From: Ga0077548 sp035440445
GTDB taxonomy: Bacteria > Pseudomonadota > Alphaproteobacteria > Rhizobiales > Xanthobacteraceae
Reading direction: 5' to 3'
DNA: 64,000 nucleotides
NCBI GenBank assembly: GCA_035440445.1
Contig: DAORMJ010000011.1
Coordinates: 1 to 64,000 of the forward strand
Shown here: in pieces, positions 58,786 through 64,000 of the stretch
How positions within the stretch are numbered: the first letter of the stretch is position 1
How the letters are laid out: each line of letters begins with the position of its first letter
Made by a program: the position numbers and the translations under genes
Notes under the pieces: generated by a model
What the model was told of the DNA's origin: nothing
What the model saw: the letters and a program-made list of their open reading frames with translations, nothing else
The model's database searches: none

Positions 58786-59556
58786 ATGATTCCAGTTGAT
58801 CCCCTGTTTTATATCGTCGGCCTGAGCACGGTTTTCATTATCGCCGTAGGCAAAGGCGCCTTTGGTGGCGGACTCGCCGTGCTCGGTATCCCGCTTTTGT
58901 CGCTGGTGATGTCGCCGATCGATGCCGCAATCATTGTCGCGCCGATTACCGTACTCACGGATATCTTTGCGCTTGGCAGCTATCGGCTGAATGGCGCATC
59001 CAAGCCCGACGTCAAGTGGTTCATCCCGGCGATGCTCGCCGGATTGCTGCTCGGCTATTTCTTCTTTGTGCTGGTCGAGCCCAAATACGTGAATGTCGGC
59101 ATCGGCCTTTTGACCTTCGCCTTTGCGGCGGACTGGTTCCTGCGCTCGCGCACCGCGCCCGAACACGGCGAGCGGCCCTTCTTCGGCCCGCTTGCATCGC
59201 TCGCGGGGGGCATTTTCGGCTTCACCTCTTTCGTGGCGCATTCCGGCGGGCCGGTGCTCGCCGTCTATCTGCTGTATCGCGGGCTGAACAAGACCTTGTA
59301 CGTCGGCACCGCCATCGTAATTTTTACGCTCGTCAATTTCCTGAAGCTGTTTCCCTATTTGCTGCTGGGCTGGGCGCGGCCGAGCGCGCTGGTACATGCG
59401 CTACTGCTCGCGCCTGCGGTGCCTGCGGGCGTGTGGCTCGGCGCTTATTTCCATAAAAAGCTGAACCAGCGAAGCCTGTTCTTCTGGTGCTATGCGATCT
59501 TGTTGCTCGCTTCGGCGAAGCTGTTATTCGATGCGCTGCGCGCGCTTCTGGCGTAG
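58786..59556 (+). CDS. TauE/SafE family membrane permease, copy 1
   Basis: The 256-residue protein has about eight hydrophobic segments and the TauE/SafE N-terminal motif KGAFGGGLAVLGIPLLSLVM, repeated in diverged form as GGIFGFTSFVAHSGGP in the second half. Members export sulfite or sulfoacetate or take part in anion transport. The ATG at 58786 was used; a GTG one codon earlier is possible. A homologous gene follows in tandem. Confidence 0.9.
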   Translation: MIPVDPLFYIVGLSTVFIIAVGKGAFGGGLAVLGIPLLSLVMSPIDAAIIVAPITVLTDIFALGSYRLNGASKPDVKWFIPAMLAGLLLGYFFFVLVEPKYVNVGIGLLTFAFAADWFLRSRTAPEHGERPFFGPLASLAGGIFGFTSFVAHSGGPVLAVYLLYRGLNKTLYVGTAIVIFTLVNFLKLFPYLLLGWARPSALVHALLLAPAVPAGVWLGAYFHKKLNQRSLFFWCYAILLLASAKLLFDALRALLA

Positions 59557-59589
59557 GCTGCAAGCCGAAAACGCGCAGGCTGAGAACGG

Positions 59590-60364
59590 ATGCTTCCTGT
59601 CGATCCACTCTTTTATCTCGTCGGCCTGAGCACGGTTTTCATCGTCGCGCTGAGCAAAGGCGCGTTCGGCGGCGGGCTTGCGATCCTCGGCGTACCGATG
59701 CTTTCGCTCGTGCTGCCGCCGCTCGAAGCCGCGATCGTGATTGCGCCGCTGGTCAGCTTCATGGACTTCTTCGCCTTCGGCAGTTTCGGCAAAAACTCGC
59801 TGTCGAAGCCGGACCTGGTATGGCTCGCGCCGGGGCTGCTTTTCGGCATCGCGCTTGGCTATTTCTTCTTCGTCTATGTCGATCCGCGGCTGGTTGCGGC
59901 GGGCATCGGCGCGATCACCGTGATCTTCGCGCTCGATTATTTTCTTCGTGGCCGCAAAGCCGCGCATAAGGAGCGGCCGGTTTCGCCGCCGCTGGCGCTT
60001 GCGGCTGGCAGTGCCGCGGGCTTNNNNNNNNNNNNNNNCGACCTTCGTTGCGCACGCTGGCGGCCCGCCGATGACGGCCTATCTCCTGTATCGGGGCTTG
60101 AACAAAACCGTCTTCGCGGGAACCGCTGTTGCGCTTTTTACGCTCGGCAATCTCATCAAGCTCGTGCCTTACGGTGCGCTGGCGATCGCAAAGCCCGCGA
60201 CACTTGTGCAGGCGCTGGTGCTTGCACCGGTCGTGCCGCTTGGTGTCTGGCTCGGCAGGTATATCCACGACCGGGTCGAGCAGCAGCGGCTTTATTTCTG
60301 GTGCTACGTGCTGCTGCTCTGTGCGGCGCTGAAACTACTCTACGACGCGTTGCGGGCGTTCTAA
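59590..60364 (+). CDS. TauE/SafE family membrane permease, copy 2 (interrupted by an assembly gap)
   Basis: The first half begins MLPVDPLFYLVGLSTVFIVA and shares KGAFGGGLAILGVPMLSLVL with copy 1. The frame changes across 15 Ns (60024-60038), and the second half reads TFVAHAGGPPMTAYLLYRGL to the stop at 60364. Aligned with copy 1, only about two bases seem to be missing, so the gene is likely intact in the organism. About eight hydrophobic segments are expected. Function as for copy 1. Confidence 0.85.
60024..60038. other. Assembly gap (15 N) inside the second TauE/SafE gene
   Basis: Fifteen undetermined bases. Comparison with the tandem paralogue suggests that the real missing sequence is about two bases, so the gap length is nominal. 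Confidence 0.9.
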
Positions 60365-60412
60365 CTGTTTGAATCGGCGGCCGCTTTGCGCCAACGAGCG
60401 GCCGCCTCATCC

Positions 60413-60441
60413 TTGACTTTTCTTCCCGCTACAAGCTATCT
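60413..60441 (+). promoter_or_regulatory. groES promoter, -35/-10 candidate
   Basis: CCTTGACTT gives a -35 box TTGACT (60413-60418). CTATCT (60436-60441) follows after 17 bases, close to the pattern used by alphaproteobacterial heat-shock promoters. The CIRCE element begins 10 bases later. Confidence 0.55.
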
Positions 60442-60450
60442 GCACGCCGT

Positions 60451-60477
60451 CTGGCACTCTGAATACGTGAGTGCCAG
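60451..60477. promoter_or_regulatory. CIRCE element (HrcA operator)
   Basis: CTGGCACTC-N9-GAGTGCCAG is a perfect inverted repeat with the correct 9-base spacer. The consensus is TTAGCACTC-N9-GAGTGCTAA. It lies 43 bases before the groES start, so HrcA repression of the operon is expected. Confidence 0.92.
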
Positions 60478-60519
60478 AACCGTTTTCAGCGCGTCTCGCG
60501 CCAAGCTCCGAGGAACCCC

Positions 60520-60813
60520 ATGAAAAAATTCCGCCCCTTGCATGACCGCGTGGTCGTGAAGCGCATCGAAGCAGACAGCAAGACCAAGAGCGGCATCATC
60601 ATTCCCGATACCGCGCAGGAAAAGCCGTCCGAGGGTGAAGTCATCGCCGTCGGCACCGGTGGCCGCGACGAATCCGGAAAGCTGATCCCGATCGACGTGA
60701 AGGCCGGCGACCGTGTGCTTTTCGGCAAGTGGTCGGGCACCGAAGTGAAGATCGATGGCCAGGATCTCCTCATCATGAAGGAATCCGACATCATGGGCAT
60801 CATCGGCAAGTAA
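60520..60813 (+). CDS. groES: Co-chaperonin GroES
   Basis: The 97-residue product has the GroES fold: FRPLHDRVVVKRIEADSKTK at the start, the mobile loop KTKSGIIIPDTAQEKPSEGEV, GDRVLFGKWSGTEVKIDGQD and the C-terminal IMKESDIMGII. It caps GroEL during protein folding. It is the first gene of a CIRCE-controlled operon; a dispersed repeat separates it from groEL. Confidence 0.98.
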   Translation: MKKFRPLHDRVVVKRIEADSKTKSGIIIPDTAQEKPSEGEVIAVGTGGRDESGKLIPIDVKAGDRVLFGKWSGTEVKIDGQDLLIMKESDIMGIIGK

Positions 60814-60836
60814 GCCCGCGAGCCCTGCACGAGGCC

Positions 60837-60966
60837 TTGTCCTGAGGAGCCCGCCTAAGCGGGCGTCTCGAAGGACGAGGATAGATCTGACCTCATCCTT
60901 CGAGACGGCGCGCACGTTAGTTCGGAAGTCGGATAACCCCGACTTCCGCGCCTCCTCAGGATGAAG
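60837..60966. repeat. Dispersed palindromic repeat between groES and groEL
   Basis: CCTGAGGAGCCCGCC...GTCTCGAAGGACGAGG on the left matches CCTCATCCTTCGAGACGGC...CCTCCTCAGGATGA on the right. It belongs to the family nested inside the repeat at 4058-4224. An inner palindrome, GGAAGTCGG...CCCCGACTTCC, is also present. Confidence 0.82.
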
Positions 60967-60989
60967 GTCGAAACCGAAAAGGAAATCCA

Positions 60990-62621
<1,632 letters not shown>

Positions 62622-62651
62622 TCCATCCCGGCCACCTTCTTTTTGATTTGT

Positions 62652-62675
62652 CGAAGTCGGCTAAAGCCGACTTCG
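62652..62675. repeat. Palindrome downstream of groEL
   Basis: CGAAGTCGGC-TAAA-GCCGACTTCG is a perfect inverted repeat 30 bases past the groEL stop. A similar GAAGTCGG...CCGACTTC palindrome lies upstream of groEL at about 60923-60949. Confidence 0.7.
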
Positions 62676-62718
62676 ATTGGCGGAATGGACTTCTAAGTCC
62701 GTCATTCAACGAAATTGG

Positions 62719-62754
62719 AAAAGCGCGGGAGCAATCCCGCGCTTTTTCTTTTTT
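62719..62754. terminator. Bidirectional terminator between groEL and the convergent TRAP gene
   Basis: AAAAGCGCGGG pairs with CCCGCGCTTTT around AGCAAT, followed by a T-rich run. The plus-strand T run ends at the stop codon of the minus-strand TRAP gene. Confidence 0.85.
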
Positions 62755-64000
62755 ACCAGCCGATCGCGCGCGGCAACCACGTGGCAAGGCCAGGCCACAG
62801 GAATACAAGCAAGGCCGCCAATACTTGCATGCCCACGAACGGCACCACGCCGCGATAGATGTCGCCGGTCGTCACCTCCGGCGGTGCCACGCCGCGCAGG
62901 AAAAACAGCGCCCAGCCAAATGGCGGTGTCAGGAACGAGGTCTGCAGCATCACGCAGATCATCGACGCGATCCATACCAGATCAAGCCCATGCGCCTGCA
63001 TGATCGGCATGAACAAGGGCACGGCGATGTAGCAGATCTCGATCCATTCGATGAAGAAGCCGAGAATGAAGATGATGAAGAGCATGAACCAGATTTCGGC
63101 GGAAACGCCGCCGGGAAGCCATTTGAATGCATCTTCGACAAGCTTTTCACCGCCGAGCCCGCGGAATGCGATAGCGAAGACCTGCGCGCAGATGAGAATG
63201 AACATCATCATGGCGGTAATCTTCGTGGTGGACTCGATGGTTTCGCGCAGCACCTTGAAGCTCAGTCTTCCGGCAACGGCCGTGACCAGAATGGAGCCGA
63301 GCGCTCCCATCGATGCCGCTTCGGTAGGCGCAGCGACGCCGCCGATGATCGAGCCAAGCACCGCACCGACAAGTGCGACCGGCGGTAACGCGACGCGGGC
63401 AAGTTTCTTCCAGAGTTCGGCGCGGGGCAGCGCGCGGCGCTCTGCGAGCGGTACTGGCGGCACCATGTTCGGACGGACGACGCCGAGCCCGAGAATATAA
63501 ATGATGTAGATCGCGGACAGGACAAGCCCGGGCAAGACCGCGGCGGCAAAGAGTGTCCCGACCGATTCATTCAGGATGTCCGCAAGCAGGATAAGGACGA
63601 GGCTTGGCGGAATGATCTGGCCCAGCGTGCCGGAGGCGCAGATCATGCCCGTTGCAAGGCCCTTGTCGTAACCGCGGCGCAGCAGCGTCGGAAGCGTTAG
63701 CAGCCCTAGCGTTACCACCGTGGCGCCGACAATTCCGGTCGTCGCACCCATGACGATGCCAACCAGAATGATGCCGACACCGAGACCGCCGCGCAGGTTG
63801 CCGGCTAGGTGACCGACGACCTCCATCAGTTCCTCGGCGAGTCTGGATTTTTCCAGCATCACGCCCATGAAAACGAAAAGCGGGATGGCGAGGAGCGTGT
63901 AGCTCGTGACCGATCCGAAGATGCGTCCGGGAACCAGATTGAACAGGAGCGGCCCGAAGCCGATATAGCCGAACACCAGCCCCGATACCGCGAGCGTCAA
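62753..64000 (-). CDS. TRAP transporter large permease subunit, DctM family (5' partial)
   Basis: The gene runs off the right edge; at least 415 C-terminal residues are visible. It has DctM marks: LLAIPLFVFMGVMLEKSRLAE early on, IVGATVVTLGLLTLPTLL, GMICASGTLGQIIPPSLVLILL near 125 and FFIEWIEICYIAVPLFMPI near 325. The sequence GVAAPTEAASMGALGS is typical of the C4-dicarboxylate/TAXI-type subgroup. The binding protein and small subunit would lie beyond the window. It converges on groEL. Confidence 0.93.
   Translation of the reverse strand: MTLAVSGLVFGYIGFGPLLFNLVPGRIFGSVTSYTLLAIPLFVFMGVMLEKSRLAEELMEVVGHLAGNLRGGLGVGIILVGIVMGATTGIVGATVVTLGLLTLPTLLRRGYDKGLATGMICASGTLGQIIPPSLVLILLADILNESVGTLFAAAVLPGLVLSAIYIIYILGLGVVRPNMVPPVPLAERRALPRAELWKKLARVALPPVALVGAVLGSIIGGVAAPTEAASMGALGSILVTAVAGRLSFKVLRETIESTTKITAMMMFILICAQVFAIAFRGLGGEKLVEDAFKWLPGGVSAEIWFMLFIIFILGFFIEWIEICYIAVPLFMPIMQAHGLDLVWIASMICVMLQTSFLTPPFGWALFFLRGVAPPEVTTGDIYRGVVPFVGMQVLAALLVFLWPGLATWLPRAIGW

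Noticed and set aside
60837..60966. Possible insertion sequence between groES and groEL
   Set aside because: The element is about 130 bases, has no open frame and belongs to a palindromic family found elsewhere in the window.

Overview
The window looks like a draft chromosome segment of an alphaproteobacterium of the order Hyphomicrobiales (Rhizobiales), near the Bradyrhizobium/Afipia/Pseudorhodoplanes group. This is inferred from high GC, Irr-type iron boxes upstream of bfd and bfr, a tRNA-His with the alphaproteobacterial G1.U72/A73 acceptor end, phasins, a PdhS/DivJ-like histidine kinase, a CIRCE-controlled groESL operon and several families of palindromic dispersed repeats typical of these genomes. 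Two N-runs (14903-14912 and 60024-60038) each interrupt one gene and mark assembly joins. No phage, insertion sequence, CRISPR array or rRNA was found.

Layout. 1-3.1 kb: C-terminus of a membrane-anchored protein, the bfd-bfr iron-storage pair and a ketopantoate-reductase-like gene. 3.1-4.3 kb: gene-poor, repeat-rich DNA. 4.3-7.1 kb: a hydratase, a divergent aldehyde dehydrogenase and a small exported protein. 7.1-10.7 kb: two membrane-anchored Ser/Thr kinases. 10.7-13.7 kb: a FecBCD-type metal or siderophore ABC transporter on the minus strand. 13.7-17.5 kb: a very large multi-PAS histidine kinase. 17.8-19.1 kb: two phasins and tRNA-His. 19.1-24.2 kb: a truncated globin, small membrane proteins and a three-gene operon led by an SbmA/BacA-like exporter. 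24.3-30.2 kb: cyanate module (enhancer-binding-type regulator, then divergent SBP, permease, ATPase, cyanase and an NTF2-like protein). 30.2-32.8 kb: LysR and AraC regulators and small proteins.

32.9-45.6 kb is an alpha-hydroxy-acid island. It holds the flavin lactate dehydrogenase LldD, the divergent LutABC lactate-oxidising iron-sulfur complex, GlcD/GlcE/GlcF glycolate oxidase (interrupted by a second SbmA-like ABC gene) and malate synthase A. Lactate goes to pyruvate, glycolate goes to glyoxylate, and malate synthase condenses glyoxylate with acetyl-CoA. The malate synthase carries a striking N-terminal Lys/Ala-rich histone-H1-like tail of about 73 residues, and a free histone-like Lys/Ala protein is encoded just upstream of glcD.

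45.7-50.4 kb holds cell-envelope genes (L,D-transpeptidase, MFS transporter, extensin-like lipoprotein) and an FkbM-type methyltransferase. 50.4-58.7 kb has an oxoprolinase/hydantoinase, a divergent MarR regulator, a DctPQM TRAP transporter and an aldo/keto reductase. 58.8-60.4 kb carries tandem TauE/SafE permeases. 60.4-62.7 kb is groES-groEL with a CIRCE element, and the right edge is a partial, convergent TRAP large permease.

The points most worth a second look are the histone-tailed malate synthase; the cyanate regulator that lacks the GAFTGA loop although a sigma-54-like promoter and two tandem palindromes lie in its intergenic region; the glcE reading-frame break; and the SbmA-like exporter with degenerate ATPase residues.
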